Shown here in pieces: positions 48,469 to 57,551 of a stretch of 64,000 bases of DNA (positions within the stretch are counted from its first letter, which is position 1; every line of letters begins with the position of its first letter). Both the position numbers and the translations under genes were made by a program. Origin of the DNA: Arthrobacter alpinus. GTDB taxonomy: Bacteria; Actinomycetota; Actinomycetes; Actinomycetales; Micrococcaceae. Location of the stretch: assembly GCF_900105965.1 (NCBI RefSeq), contig NZ_FNTV01000001.1, forward strand, positions 744,001 to 808,000, written 5' to 3'. Below the pieces are notes generated by a model that saw only the letters and a list, made by a program, of their open reading frames with translations, had not been told where the DNA came from and ran no database searches.

Positions 48469-49593
48469 TCAGCTTCCGGGGTGCATGCGTCGCAGGAGGT
48501 GCAGCAGAAAAGGGGCGCCGACAAGGGCAGTGATGATTCCGATCGGCAGTTCCTGGGGCTGCATCAGGGTGCGGGCCAACAAGTCTGCCCACACCAGGAA
48601 AATGGCGCCTAGCAGCGCTGACACCGGAACCACCCAAACATGGGCCGCACCGACAATTCGGCGGGCAAGATGCGGAATCACCAAACCAACAAATCCAATG
48701 CTGCCTGAGGCGGCCACCACCACGCCGATGCACAATGAAACCACCACCAGCAACTGGGTGCGGAACCGGGCTGGGGAGATGCCCAGGACAAGAGCCGTTT
48801 CGTCCCCGATCGCCATGGCGTCGAGCCGCCGACCCCACAGTGTCAGCACCATGCCGGTGGCGAACACAACCATGGCAACGACAGCCAGTGGACTGCCCCA
48901 GGCGGCCAGCGACAGGGATCCTAGGAGCCAGAACATCATGGATCTGGCCCCTTCGGCGGACCCGGAGGCGAAGATGAGGAAACTCGTGACAGCAGTCAGG
49001 GCATAGCCAATGGCCACGCCGGACAGCAACAGTCTCAGGGAGGTTACGCGGCCTGCGGATCGGGCGACCAAGAGCACCATGAGGGACGCGGCCAGCGCAC
49101 CAGCAAAGGCGCTGACAGAGAGCGCGTGTTCACCCAGGCCCAGTCCAACGCCGAAAAGCATCATGGCAGCGGCTCCGGTGGAAGCTCCCGAATTGATTCC
49201 CAACAGGTACGGGTCCGCAAGCATATTGCGCACCATCGCTTGGAGTGCCACCCCACACATTGCCAGCCCGGATCCGACAGCGGCGCCCAGGAGAATACGC
49301 GGAAAACGGACACCCCAGACGATGGCGTCAGCCGTCGCATCCGGATGCGGTCCCGGGCTGATCTGCGCCAAGTGGAATCCCAAGATCCTTGCCACGGTTC
49401 CCGGAGCAATTGTTACAGGGCCCATGGCGACTGCCATGACCGTGGAAACAACGAACGCAATGCACAAAGAAACGAGCCACGTCGTGTTTCTGCGCCGACG
49501 CCGGGAACGCCCGAGCGGGTCTGACGCTGCCAAATTTCGGGTGGCAAGGGACTTGTTTTTGCGCGCGGCAAGGCCGGGCTTGGAATAGAAAAT
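48469..49593 (-). CDS. ABC transporter permease (FecCD type), possible ATT start
   Basis: The membrane permease has about ten helices and the FecCD hallmarks GSGLAMCGVALQAMVRNMLA-DPYLLGI and SGSIGFVGLVIPHLARRIVG. The first ATG/GTG/TTG-type start is TTG 49533, which has no ribosome site. Twenty codons further left, ATT at 49591-49593 is in frame and has GGAGG five bases upstream, the best ribosome site in this gene; starting there gives 374 residues. The N-terminus is basic (about 13 Arg/Lys in the first 40). I take ATT as the likely start, but TTG 49533 remains possible. Confidence 0.75.
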   Translation of the reverse strand: MFYSKPGLAARKNKSLATRNLAASDPLGRSRRRRRNTTWLVSLCIAFVVSTVMAVAMGPVTIAPGTVARILGFHLAQISPGPHPDATADAIVWGVRFPRILLGAAVGSGLAMCGVALQAMVRNMLADPYLLGINSGASTGAAAMMLFGVGLGLGEHALSVSAFAGALAASLMVLLVARSAGRVTSLRLLLSGVAIGYALTAVTSFLIFASGSAEGARSMMFWLLGSLSLAAWGSPLAVVAMVVFATGMVLTLWGRRLDAMAIGDETALVLGISPARFRTQLLVVVSLCIGVVVAASGSIGFVGLVIPHLARRIVGAAHVWVVPVSALLGAIFLVWADLLARTLMQPQELPIGIITALVGAPFLLHLLRRMHPGS

Positions 49594-49647
49594 GGTTGCC
49601 TCCGAGGGGATGTTCTCAGCATAACTACTTGGTCTCAGATGGCAAAT

Positions 49648-49683
49648 GGGATTGAGCGGCCCCTGTGGTGCCGCTCAATTCCC
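49648..49683. other. Hairpin upstream of the FecBCD operon
   Basis: A 10-bp perfect stem (49651-49660 and 49670-49679) extended by three more pairs past a bulged base lies between the permease leader and the HAAS gene. It may end the leftward padR-HAAS transcript or belong to the permease leader. No U-tract. Confidence 0.35.
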
Positions 49684-49824
49684 TGTCAAGTCAATAGCCG
49701 GAGCAAGCTGCACTCGGCGCGGAATCGGTCATGCGGTTGCGCCATGGGCAGCACCTGTGGGCCGACTCCGTGGGGAATGCCGCCAGCTGCGTGGCAAAGA
49801 GAACAATCGACCCCGCCACGCCGC

Positions 49825-50367
49825 TTAGCTGGGCCGACGGCGGAAGACCCGCCAGGCCCGGCTTGCACCAATGAATGCAAGGGCCGCCAGTCCTAGGGGG
49901 ATCCACAGTGCGGCGTCTCCGCTCCACCCAATTCCGATGCCCTCAGGGGTGGAGAATGCCAAGACGTCCACGGAGAAGAAGTGTGAGTTGAATTCCCCGC
50001 CTGCCTGGTGGGCCACTGACAGCATGCCCAGGGTATAGGTGAGCCCGAGAATCCAATACACCATCAGTGCCGCCATTCCGGCCGCCACTCCTGCAGTCCA
50101 CAAAACGCGTTTCTTGGACGTGCCCTCGGCATAGCTGGCGGCCAATGCGCTGGGCTGGCCGAGTCCTGAAATAACCTCCTGCAGAGTGTTAATGTCAGAT
50201 TCGGCGTCAATGATGTTGCGCAGATCGTTGAGAATCTCCTTGCGGCGGCGGCCGGGGACGCGCCCGTCAAGGAACAGGTCCACCTTGAGCAGGTACCATT
50301 CCCGCCGTGCGGTGTGGCCCAGTCCGCGCGGGTGGTCCACGCCCAACTCCTGGTGGCTTGAATTCAT
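49825..50367 (-). CDS. HAAS/DUF1700-type signalling membrane protein
   Basis: The 180-residue protein has an N-terminal cytoplasmic helical domain (REWYLLKVDLFLDGRVPGRRRKEILNDLRNII) of the kind found beside PadR regulators and two to three membrane helices. Such HAAS proteins are paired with PadR and thought to sense the membrane. ATG 50367 overlaps the padR stop (ATGA), so they are coupled. Confidence 0.75.
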   Translation of the reverse strand: MNSSHQELGVDHPRGLGHTARREWYLLKVDLFLDGRVPGRRRKEILNDLRNIIDAESDINTLQEVISGLGQPSALAASYAEGTSKKRVLWTAGVAAGMAALMVYWILGLTYTLGMLSVAHQAGGEFNSHFFSVDVLAFSTPEGIGIGWSGDAALWIPLGLAALAFIGASRAWRVFRRRPS

Positions 50368-50741
50368 GGCTTGCTCCGATCTGTTGGCTGCTCTGAAGTA
50401 TGGATGGCGGGGGAGAGGCCGCGCTCGGCCACATCGGCAATGTCCCGCCATCTCCGCGCCGCATCGGCCCGGGCCAACTGGCCTTGCTCGGTCAACAAGT
50501 AGTATTTTCTGGCCGGTCCTGACTGGGATTTCTGTGTGTAGCTGCTGAGCAGGCCATCGCGTTCGAACCGGCTGAGCACGGGGTAGACGGCGCCCGTTGC
50601 CAGATCGGCCAGGCCCAGGTCCCGCAGGCGTTCCACCAAGTCGTAGCCGTACGATTCCCGCTCACCCAACAACGCGAGAATCAGCATGGGCAACACGCCG
50701 CGCAGAAGCTGGGGGTCGTGCGGTTCGGATGGTTTGTCCAT
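50364..50741 (-). CDS. PadR-family transcriptional regulator
   Basis: The 125-residue winged-helix repressor has the PadR layout: LPMLILALLGERESYGYDLVERLRD, then the wing YPVLSRFERDGLLSSY and the C-terminal helix. It should repress its own operon; a dyad that fits PadR operators lies 18 bp upstream. ATG 50741 is chosen from the typical MDKP start; ATG 50759 is also in frame. HAAS gene is coupled downstream. Confidence 0.85.
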   Translation of the reverse strand: MDKPSEPHDPQLLRGVLPMLILALLGERESYGYDLVERLRDLGLADLATGAVYPVLSRFERDGLLSSYTQKSQSGPARKYYLLTEQGQLARADAARRWRDIADVAERGLSPAIHTSEQPTDRSKP

Positions 50742-50758
50742 CCTGGTAGTCTGCCACA

Positions 50759-50781
50759 ACTATTAGTCAGTGACTAGTAGT
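50759..50781. promoter_or_regulatory. PadR-type operator dyad
   Basis: The 23-bp sequence reads ACTATTAGTCA, one base G, then TGACTAGTAGT; the two 11-bp arms match in 10 of 11 positions. It lies 17 bp before the padR start, where a repressor would block transcription. The arms suit a PadR dimer. Confidence 0.65.
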
Positions 50782-50871
50782 TCTCAGGCCATGGAAAGCA
50801 AGCTGATCGAGAGTGTGGTCGCCTCAAGGGGAAGTGGCTCGGAAGGCGTGGCTGCGTTCCGGCTGAGCTGG

Positions 50872-51477
50872 TCAGGCCACAGCGTCGGTGATCGTGATGC
50901 GAATGGAGCAAAAATCCGCAGCTGCCCGCGTCAGCACATCCATCTTCGGGTCCACCACAGCCAGGGGTGCCAGCCGGGAGTGTCCTGCATACCGGCGCAG
51001 GGCCGGGGCAGCCAGGGTGGACTCCACCAGCAGCTTGTCGCCGCCCGTGGCCAGGTATTCAAAGTTCGCTGTGCTAAAGATCCGGGCAGCTTCCTGCGCG
51101 GCGCGTTCGGCCACGGCAGCACCGGCATCCCCGCCGCGGGACCGTGCCGAGGCACTGCCCACCTTGTGCGCCACGAGTTTCCCGCCGACGGCCACACCCA
51201 CGGCAAAGCCGCCGCGGCGCACCAGCAGGAGCCCCAACTGGCGCTCCTGCGCTGCCAAGGCCGCCAGGCGCTCAATGAGTCCGGCGCCGCGGCCTGGCCT
51301 TCCGTCGGCCGGCCAAGGCGGAGTAAGCAGCGCGGTGGCGCCGTCGCGCATGGCCAGCAAAACGCCGTCGTCCGTGTCCTCGATGGCACTCAGGCCCCCA
51401 TGGGCGGCGGAGAAGCGGTCCGCCCAACCGGTCAGTCGATCGGCGGGGACAAATGCGGTGCGGCGGGCTAGGTTCAC
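50872..51477 (-). CDS. acVLRF1-like protein (Vms1/release-factor-like), catalytic loop shortened
   Basis: The 201-residue protein resembles actinobacterial VLRF1 proteins, which release stalled peptidyl-tRNA. It has LLVRRGGFAVGVAVGGKLVAHKVGS and the C-terminal LATGGDKLLVESTLAAPAL, with the ends and order of the family. In the family I know, a loop carrying GG-x-x-Q follows KVGS; here KVGSASARSRGG goes straight to the helix, so about 20 residues including the glutamine are missing. It may be catalytically dead or a subfamily. ATG 51477 faces away from rarA. Confidence 0.6.
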   Translation of the reverse strand: MNLARRTAFVPADRLTGWADRFSAAHGGLSAIEDTDDGVLLAMRDGATALLTPPWPADGRPGRGAGLIERLAALAAQERQLGLLLVRRGGFAVGVAVGGKLVAHKVGSASARSRGGDAGAAVAERAAQEAARIFSTANFEYLATGGDKLLVESTLAAPALRRYAGHSRLAPLAVVDPKMDVLTRAAADFCSIRITITDAVA

Positions 51478-51508
51478 GCTGCCAGACTACCGGGGATAGC
51501 CTAGAGGG

Positions 51509-52945
51509 GTGAGTGACCTTTTTAGCAGTGCCCTTGACGGCGATGACACGGACGACGACGGATCCCTCACCTTTGGCGGTGGGCAGGCGCAGCCGTCCTC
51601 GCGTCCTCGCAGCCCGTTGGCCGTGCGCATGCGTCCGCGCAGCCTGGATGAAGTTGTGGGCCAGCAACATCTCCTTGGGGCCGGGTCGCCGCTGCAAATG
51701 TTGGCTGCCGGTGGCAACGCCGGGGGAGCCGCGGGCCCGGCTTCGGTCATGCTGTGGGGTCCTCCGGGAACCGGAAAGACCACCTTGGCGCATGTGATCG
51801 CCCGCGGGCCGGGACGAAAGTTTGTCGAACTGTCCGCGATTACCGCCGGCGTCAAGGATGTTCGACGGGTCATGGACCAGGCATTGACGGACCGGGATCT
51901 GCACGGCCGGACAACTGTCTTGTTCCTCGATGAGATCCACCGCTTCAACAAGGCCCAGCAGGACGCGCTGCTGCCCGGGGTGGAAAACCGCTGGGTGGTG
52001 CTGATCGCCGCGACCACCGAAAACCCCTCCTTTTCCGTGGTGGCGCCGCTGCTTTCCCGATCGATTCTGCTGACCCTGCAACCCTTGACGAACACCGATA
52101 TTCAGGGGCTCCTTGAGCGGGCCGTCACGGACCAGCGCGGCCTGGACGGATTGGTCACCGTAACCGAGGACGCCATGGACCACCTGGTCAGGCTTGCCAG
52201 TGGTGACGCTCGCCGCGCCCTCACCACGCTTGAGGCCGCCGCCGGTGTTGCGCTTTCCGAACTGGAAGGCACTGTCCTTGAAGCCGCCGACGGGCCCGTG
52301 ACTGTTGACCTAGCCGTGGCCGAACGGGCCATCGACGCCGCGGCCGTTCGGTATGACCGCGCCGGAGACCAGCACTATGACATCATCAGTGCCTTCATTA
52401 AATCGGTGCGTGGCTCCGATGTTGACGCCGCACTGCACTACCTGGCGCGCATGCTGGAAGCGGGTGAGGACCCGCGCTTTATCAGCCGCCGGATCATGAT
52501 CTCAGCCTCTGAGGACGTTGGCATGGCCGACCCCACCGCACTGCAGGTAGCCGTCGCCGCGGCTCAGGCCGTGGCCCTGATTGGCATGCCGGAGGCTCGG
52601 ATTATCCTTGCCCAAGCCGTGGTCCATGTGGCCACGGCGCCAAAATCAAACGCTTCCTACAACGGCATCAACTCGGCCATTGCCGATGTCCGGGCAGGCA
52701 GGGGAACCACAGTTCCAGCCCCGTTGCGCGATGCCCACTATGCGGGCTCCGCGGGGCTGGGCCATGGCAAGGGATACATTTACGCCCACGACGCCCCGCA
52801 TTCCATTGCCGTCCAGCAGTATCCGCCGGATGACCTGGTGGGAAAAAACTACTACACGCCCACGGCCAACGGGCATGAACGCGACCTCGGCCCGAGGCTC
52901 ACCCGCCTGCGGGAGATCATCCGCGGCGCAGGCACCGGCAAATAG
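51509..52945 (+). CDS. rarA: Replication-associated recombination protein A (RarA/MgsA)
   Basis: The 478-residue AAA+ protein has Walker [13 protein letters not shown], Walker [10 protein letters not shown] and the family-specific tail [13 protein letters not shown] and [22 protein letters not shown]. It acts at stalled forks. About 55 extra N-terminal residues, without motif, precede the core. GTG start at 51509 is 31 bp from the divergent VLRF1-like gene. Confidence 0.93.
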   Translation: MSDLFSSALDGDDTDDDGSLTFGGGQAQPSSRPRSPLAVRMRPRSLDEVVGQQHLLGAGSPLQMLAAGGNAGGAAGPASVMLWGPPGTGKTTLAHVIARGPGRKFVELSAITAGVKDVRRVMDQALTDRDLHGRTTVLFLDEIHRFNKAQQDALLPGVENRWVVLIAATTENPSFSVVAPLLSRSILLTLQPLTNTDIQGLLERAVTDQRGLDGLVTVTEDAMDHLVRLASGDARRALTTLEAAAGVALSELEGTVLEAADGPVTVDLAVAERAIDAAAVRYDRAGDQHYDIISAFIKSVRGSDVDAALHYLARMLEAGEDPRFISRRIMISASEDVGMADPTALQVAVAAAQAVALIGMPEARIILAQAVVHVATAPKSNASYNGINSAIADVRAGRGTTVPAPLRDAHYAGSAGLGHGKGYIYAHDAPHSIAVQQYPPDDLVGKNYYTPTANGHERDLGPRLTRLREIIRGAGTGK

Positions 52946-53288
52946 CGTCCAAGCCGCTGAAAACGGGGCCAAGCCGCGAGAACGGTTTATCTCTACACCG
53001 TTCTCACGGCTTGGCCCCGGTTTCGGTGAATCCATGCAGCGCGGCCCCACCCATGCCTACCTCACGGCTGGTGCTCGCGCGATGGTGGCCGTTGCGGTGA
53101 TAGACTGGGTGGCGCACTGGCAAGCTCTGGCTCCATGCACAACCTCACTTGGATTGGAAGCGGGTATTCCCGCGCTTTTGAGTGAGTTGTTGTTCATGCC
53201 CAGGTGCTGTAGCAATGGGCGGCAATAGCCCCAACTCTCCATAATGGAGGCCAGCCAAACACATATTGCAAATATTGGAAGGACACAA
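52946..53288. other. Gene-free stretch between rarA and rpsD
   Basis: It contains the rarA terminator (52961-53022) and then about 265 bp without a gene. This must carry the rpsD promoter and leader; TAGACT at 53101-53106 is a possible -10 element, without a clear -35. No autogenous S4 site could be recognised. Confidence 0.5.
52961..53022 (+). terminator. Long hairpin after rarA
   Basis: Arms of 26 bp (52961-52986 and 52997-53022) pair at 24 of 26 positions around a 10-nt loop. The second arm is followed by TTCGG, so it is a weak-tail terminator or a stable 3' end. Confidence 0.65.
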
Positions 53289-53915
53289 GTGGCTAACAAC
53301 ACACGTGCCCGCCGTCAGGCTCGCCTTTCGCGAGCCCTCGGCATTGCTTTGACCCCGAAGGCAGCCAAGTACCTCGAGCGCCGCCCGTACGGCCCCGGTG
53401 AGCATGGTCGCGCCCGCAAGAAGCAGGACAGCGACTACGCGGTACGCTTGCGCGAAAAGCAGCGTCTGCGCGCCCAGTACGGCATCCGCGAAGCGCAGCT
53501 GACGCGTGCATTCGAAGAAGCCAAGCGCACCAAGGGCATGACCGGTGAAAACCTGGTTGAGCTGTTGGAAACCCGTTTGGACGCCCTGGTTCTGCGTGCA
53601 GGCTTCGCCCGCACCACCGCCCAGGCACGCCAGCTGGTTGTTCACCGCCACATCATGGTTGACGGCGCCCGCGTGGACCGCCCGTCGTTCCGCGTTGCCG
53701 AGGGTCAGCTGATCCACGTGCACCCGCGCAGCGAGACCATGGCTCCGTTGCAGCTTGCTGCAGCCGGCGCACACCGCGACGTGCTCCCCGCCGTCCCGGC
53801 TTACTTGGACGTGAAGCTGGAGAGCCTGCAGGCTCGCCTGGTTCGCAAGCCCAAGCGCGTTGAGGTTCCCGTAACCTGTGAAGAGCAGCTCGTCGTGGAA
53901 TTCTACTCACGCTAA
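53289..53915 (+). CDS. rpsD: 30S ribosomal protein S4
   Basis: The 208-residue protein binds 16S rRNA early in 30S assembly. It has the N-terminal NNTRARRQARLSRALG, RRPYGPGEHGRARKK and the S4 RNA-binding domain (LETRLDALVLRAGFA, QARQLVVHRHIMVDG). The zinc-binding cysteines of some S4 proteins are absent, so this is the C-minus form. GTG 53289 has GGAAGGA upstream. It is alone here, not in the alpha operon. Confidence 0.97.
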   Translation: MANNTRARRQARLSRALGIALTPKAAKYLERRPYGPGEHGRARKKQDSDYAVRLREKQRLRAQYGIREAQLTRAFEEAKRTKGMTGENLVELLETRLDALVLRAGFARTTAQARQLVVHRHIMVDGARVDRPSFRVAEGQLIHVHPRSETMAPLQLAAAGAHRDVLPAVPAYLDVKLESLQARLVRKPKRVEVPVTCEEQLVVEFYSR

Positions 53916-53960
53916 TAATCATTGGCGAAGTAGAGCTGCGATCTTTTCGAAGCTTGAAAC

Positions 53961-53998
53961 ACAAAACAGCCCGTGGCAACCGCCGCGGGCTGTTTTGT
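53961..53998 (+). terminator. Intrinsic terminator after rpsD
   Basis: A 13-bp perfect stem (53961-53973 and 53986-53998) with a 12-nt loop has TTTT inside the second arm and starts 45 bp after the rpsD stop. Confidence 0.8.
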
Positions 53999-54108
53999 AG
54001 CCAAAATACCCTCATATGTGGACTAAGGTGTCTTGGGGAAAGAAGTTGCCTGCAGGAAGTTAATTCGACGGCAGCGTCCAACGATCAAGGAATTAAGGCG
54101 GCGCACAC

Positions 54109-54483
54109 ATGAGTGGTGGCGACATTGCAGGATTGATTGCGGCTGGGGTCTTTGCCATCCTCGTCGCATTGTTGGCTGTCCCGATTCTCAAGCTGGGCCG
54201 GGTCTTCGATGAAATCCGGACCACCATCAAGCAGATTGGCGACGGCACCACGCCGCTCATTGACGAGGTCACCGCCACAGTCGCAACAACCAACACCCAA
54301 TTGGGCAAGGTAGATGGCATCTCCAACAATGTCTCCGATGCCACCGCTAACATCTCCGCTCTTTCGGCGCTCATCGCGGCTACGATCGGCTCTCCGCTGA
54401 TCAAGGTTGCAGCCTTTTCCTACGGCGTGCGTCAAGCATTTGAGAACCGTGGGAAAGCCGCACGCCCCAAGCGCAGCCGCTAA
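54109..54483 (+). CDS. DUF948 domain-containing protein
   Basis: The 124-residue protein has one N-terminal membrane helix (IAGLIAAGVFAILVALLAVPIL) and then a heptad-like helix (IRTTIKQIGDGTTPLIDEVTATV), as in DUF948 proteins, which are small membrane proteins of unknown function. ATG 54109 after AATTAAGGCGG. Same position before alaS is seen in Arthrobacter relatives. Confidence 0.8.
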   Translation: MSGGDIAGLIAAGVFAILVALLAVPILKLGRVFDEIRTTIKQIGDGTTPLIDEVTATVATTNTQLGKVDGISNNVSDATANISALSALIAATIGSPLIKVAAFSYGVRQAFENRGKAARPKRSR

Positions 54484-54535
54484 CGGATATCCACCGGTTG
54501 TATAGGACGCACGAATTCAGCAAGGGACGTAGCTC

Positions 54536-54793
54536 ATGAAGAAGATTTTTTGGCTAGGAGTAGGTATCACCATTGGTGTGATCGCCGCCCGAAAGATTGC
54601 CGCAGCTCAAGGGGCGATCGGTCCGGAAGGCCTCAACCGCGCCGTTGGCCGTGTCAGCGATGCCGTCCATGACTTTGCCGATGCCTTGCGTGAGAACATG
54701 GATGAGCGGGAAAGCGACCTGCGTCTTGCCCTCGGGATTGACCAGGCGCCGGAACAAGCACGTCAGGTGCAGCACGCACAGCACCTGAAATAA
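54536..54793 (+). CDS. Small membrane protein (DUF6167-like)
   Basis: The 85-residue protein has a short N-terminal helix (KKIFWLGVGITIGVIAARKI) and a charged tail ending in a Gln/His-rich stretch. It belongs to the DUF6167-type proteins next to alaS in actinobacteria; function unknown. AAGGGACGTAGCTC precedes ATG 54536. Confidence 0.7.
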   Translation: MKKIFWLGVGITIGVIAARKIAAAQGAIGPEGLNRAVGRVSDAVHDFADALRENMDERESDLRLALGIDQAPEQARQVQHAQHLK

Positions 54794-54862
54794 AAAAGTT
54801 TTGCAAGAGAAGAACATTTAATCGTTTTGCCAGCTAGAACTATTGAAGGAGCCACCAGGCTA

Positions 54863-57544
54863 ATGAAATCGCACGACATTGCACGCCGCTGGGTAGATTT
54901 TTTTGCCAGCAAGTCACACACCCCCGTGCCCTCGGCCTCCCTGGTGTCCTCCGACCCGTCGCTGTTGTTCACGGTGGCCGGCATGGTTCCCTTCATCCCG
55001 TACCTGACCGCGCGCGAGGTTCCGCCCTTCAAGCGCGCCACGAGCGTGCAAAAGTGCATCCGTACCGGTGACATTGACGAGGTTGGCAAGACCGTCCGCC
55101 ACGGCACCTTCTTCCAGATGTGCGGCAACTTCTCCTTCGGTGACTACTTCAAGGAAACGGCCATCCCGTACGCCTGGGAGCTGCTGACAAGTTCCGTGGA
55201 AGACGGCGGTTTTGGCCTGCCCGTCGAGAGGCTCTGGGTCACGGTCTACGAAGAGGACGACGAGGCGCTGGAGATCTGGCGCGACAAGGTTGGCGTTGCC
55301 CCCGACCGTATTCAGCGCATTGGCAAGGAAGATAACTACTGGTCCACCGGCCAGCCCGGCCCGGCCGGCCCGTGTTCGGAAATTTTCTACGACCGCGGCG
55401 CCCAATACGGCATCGATGGCGGCCCCGTCGCAGATGAAACTCGCTACATTGAGATCTGGAACCTCGTGTTCATGCAGTACCAGATTGACAATGTCCGCTC
55501 CAAGGTTGACTTTGACGTGGTTGGCGAACTGCCCAACAAGAACATCGACACGGGCCTTGGCTTGGAACGATTGGCCATGATTCTCCAGGGCGTGGAGAAC
55601 ATGTACGAAACCGATCAGGTTCGTCCCGTCCTGGACAAGGCTGCAGAGCTTTCCGGCAAGACTTACACCTCCACCGAGGATCCGGCAGACCCGCACCACA
55701 CAGACGACGTGCGCATGCGCGTGGTGGCCGACCACATTCGTTCCTCGCTCATGCTCATTTCCGACGGCGTGACCCCCTCCAACGAGGGCCGCGGCTACGT
55801 ACTGCGCCGCCTGATCCGCCGTGCCGTGCGCGCCATGCGCCTGCTCGGCGTGGAAACAGCCGTGCTGCCCGAGCTGCTGCCTGTCTCTCGCGACGCCATG
55901 AAGGGCGCCTACCCGGCCGTCGCCGATGACTTCGCCCGGATCTCGCGCATTGCCTACGCAGAAGAGCGATCCTTCCTGCGCACCATCGCCAGCGGAACCG
56001 CTCGCCTGGAAGAAGCCGTCAAGGAATCCAAGGCAGCCAACAACCCGCTCTCGGGTGAAGAGGCCTTCGCCTTGCATGACACTTACGGCTTCCCGATCGA
56101 CCTGACCCTGGAAATGGCCGGCGAAGCCGGTTTGGCCGTTGACGAGGCGGGCTTCCGGGCCCTCATGCTCGAGCAGCGCCAGCGTGCCCAGAAGGACGCC
56201 AAGGCCAAGAAGAGCGGTCACGCAGACCTCTCGATCTTCCACGAGATCCTGGCGCAGGGCGAGACGGTCTTTACCGGCTACAAGGAGTTGGAAGGTGAAG
56301 GGCGCGTGCGTTCCATCCTTTCCAATGGTGCGCACGTGCAGCACGCCTCCACAGGAGATGAGATCTCGCTGGTTCTGGACGCCACCCCCTTCTACGCCGA
56401 AGCCGGTGGCCAGGCTGCCGATACCGGCCTCATCACCGGTGATGGTTTCGTCGTCGAGGTTTTGGATGTGCAAAAGCCCATCAAGGGCCTGAGCGTCCAC
56501 AAGGCGATCGTGCGCGAAGGCGAACTTCCGGCTGACGCATTGGTACGGGCCGCCGTCGACCGTGAACGCCGTCATGCCGCTGAGCAGGCGCACACCGGCA
56601 CACACATTGTGCACGCGGCACTGCACCAGATCCTCGGCCCGGAGGCCACCCAGCGTGGTTCGTTCAACAAGGCCGGTTACCTGCGCTTTGACTTCGCCTG
56701 GGGCGAGGGCCTGAGCACGGCCACCCGTTCGGAAATTGAAGAGGTGGCCAACATCGCCATCCGCAACAACTTCCGCGTTGACACCAAGGTCATGGACCTG
56801 GACGCAGCCAAGGCCCTCGGCGCCATGGCGCTGTTCGGTGAAAACTACGGCAGCGAAGTACGCGTCGTTGAGATCGACGGCGCCTGGTCCCGCGAGCTGT
56901 GTGGTGGCACGCATGTGGACAGCACCTCCCGCATCGGGTCCCTGACCCTGTTGGGTGAGCAATCCGTAGGCTCGGGAAACCGCCGTGTTGAGGCGTTTGT
57001 GGGCATGGATGCCTTCCGCCACCTGGCCGCCGAGCGTGCCCTCGTGACGGAGCTGACTGACATGCTCAAGGTCCCTTCCAGCCTCCTGCAGGAGCGTGTG
57101 GCGGCGACCTTGGCCAAGCTCAAGACGGCCGAGAAGGAACTTGACCGCATGCGCAAGGAGCAGCTCACCGCCGCAGCGGCCAACCTTGTGGGTTCCGCCG
57201 TGGATGCCAACGGCGTGCGTGTCATTGCGCACGACGCCGGTGAGGTCGGCAGCGCCGATGACCTCCGTGGTCTGGCGCTCGATTTGCGTGACCGCCTGGG
57301 CTCGGCTCCGGCAACTGTCGCCATCGCCGGTGCCAGCAACGGCCGTCCGATCATCCTCGTTGTCACCAACGATGGGGCCCGCCAGGCAGGTATCAAGGCC
57401 GGCAACCTCGTCAAGACCGCTTCCGGCATCCTTGGCGGTGGCGGTGGCGGCAAGCCCGACATGGCTCAGGGTGGAGGCTCGGATGTCGGCGCGATTGGCG
57501 CGGCACTGACGGCCATCAGCGACGCCGTGAAGAACCGACCGTAG
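54863..57544 (+). CDS. alaS: Alanyl-tRNA synthetase
   Basis: The 893-residue class II synthetase has the N-terminal catalytic core (RWVDFFASKSHTPVPS, FFQMCGNFSFGDYFK), the tRNA-editing domain with HTGTHIVHAAL and CGGTHVDST zinc ligands, and the C-terminal DHHA1 domain ending in GGGGGGKPDMAQGGG. ATG 54863 is chosen because the protein begins at the MKSHDI family start; a TTG at 54827 would add 12 residues. ruvX follows after 7 bp. Confidence 0.96.
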   Translation: MKSHDIARRWVDFFASKSHTPVPSASLVSSDPSLLFTVAGMVPFIPYLTAREVPPFKRATSVQKCIRTGDIDEVGKTVRHGTFFQMCGNFSFGDYFKETAIPYAWELLTSSVEDGGFGLPVERLWVTVYEEDDEALEIWRDKVGVAPDRIQRIGKEDNYWSTGQPGPAGPCSEIFYDRGAQYGIDGGPVADETRYIEIWNLVFMQYQIDNVRSKVDFDVVGELPNKNIDTGLGLERLAMILQGVENMYETDQVRPVLDKAAELSGKTYTSTEDPADPHHTDDVRMRVVADHIRSSLMLISDGVTPSNEGRGYVLRRLIRRAVRAMRLLGVETAVLPELLPVSRDAMKGAYPAVADDFARISRIAYAEERSFLRTIASGTARLEEAVKESKAANNPLSGEEAFALHDTYGFPIDLTLEMAGEAGLAVDEAGFRALMLEQRQRAQKDAKAKKSGHADLSIFHEILAQGETVFTGYKELEGEGRVRSILSNGAHVQHASTGDEISLVLDATPFYAEAGGQAADTGLITGDGFVVEVLDVQKPIKGLSVHKAIVREGELPADALVRAAVDRERRHAAEQAHTGTHIVHAALHQILGPEATQRGSFNKAGYLRFDFAWGEGLSTATRSEIEEVANIAIRNNFRVDTKVMDLDAAKALGAMALFGENYGSEVRVVEIDGAWSRELCGGTHVDSTSRIGSLTLLGEQSVGSGNRRVEAFVGMDAFRHLAAERALVTELTDMLKVPSSLLQERVAATLAKLKTAEKELDRMRKEQLTAAAANLVGSAVDANGVRVIAHDAGEVGSADDLRGLALDLRDRLGSAPATVAIAGASNGRPIILVVTNDGARQAGIKAGNLVKTASGILGGGGGGKPDMAQGGGSDVGAIGAALTAISDAVKNRP

Positions 57545-57551
57545 GGCCGGC

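Noticed and set aside
46646..49593. F420-0 importer
   Set aside because: A FecBCD-type cassette has been proposed to import F420-0 in some actinobacteria, and a CofE-like domain is in this window. The binding protein does not look like that group to me, and the two loci are 20 kb apart, so I kept the general call.
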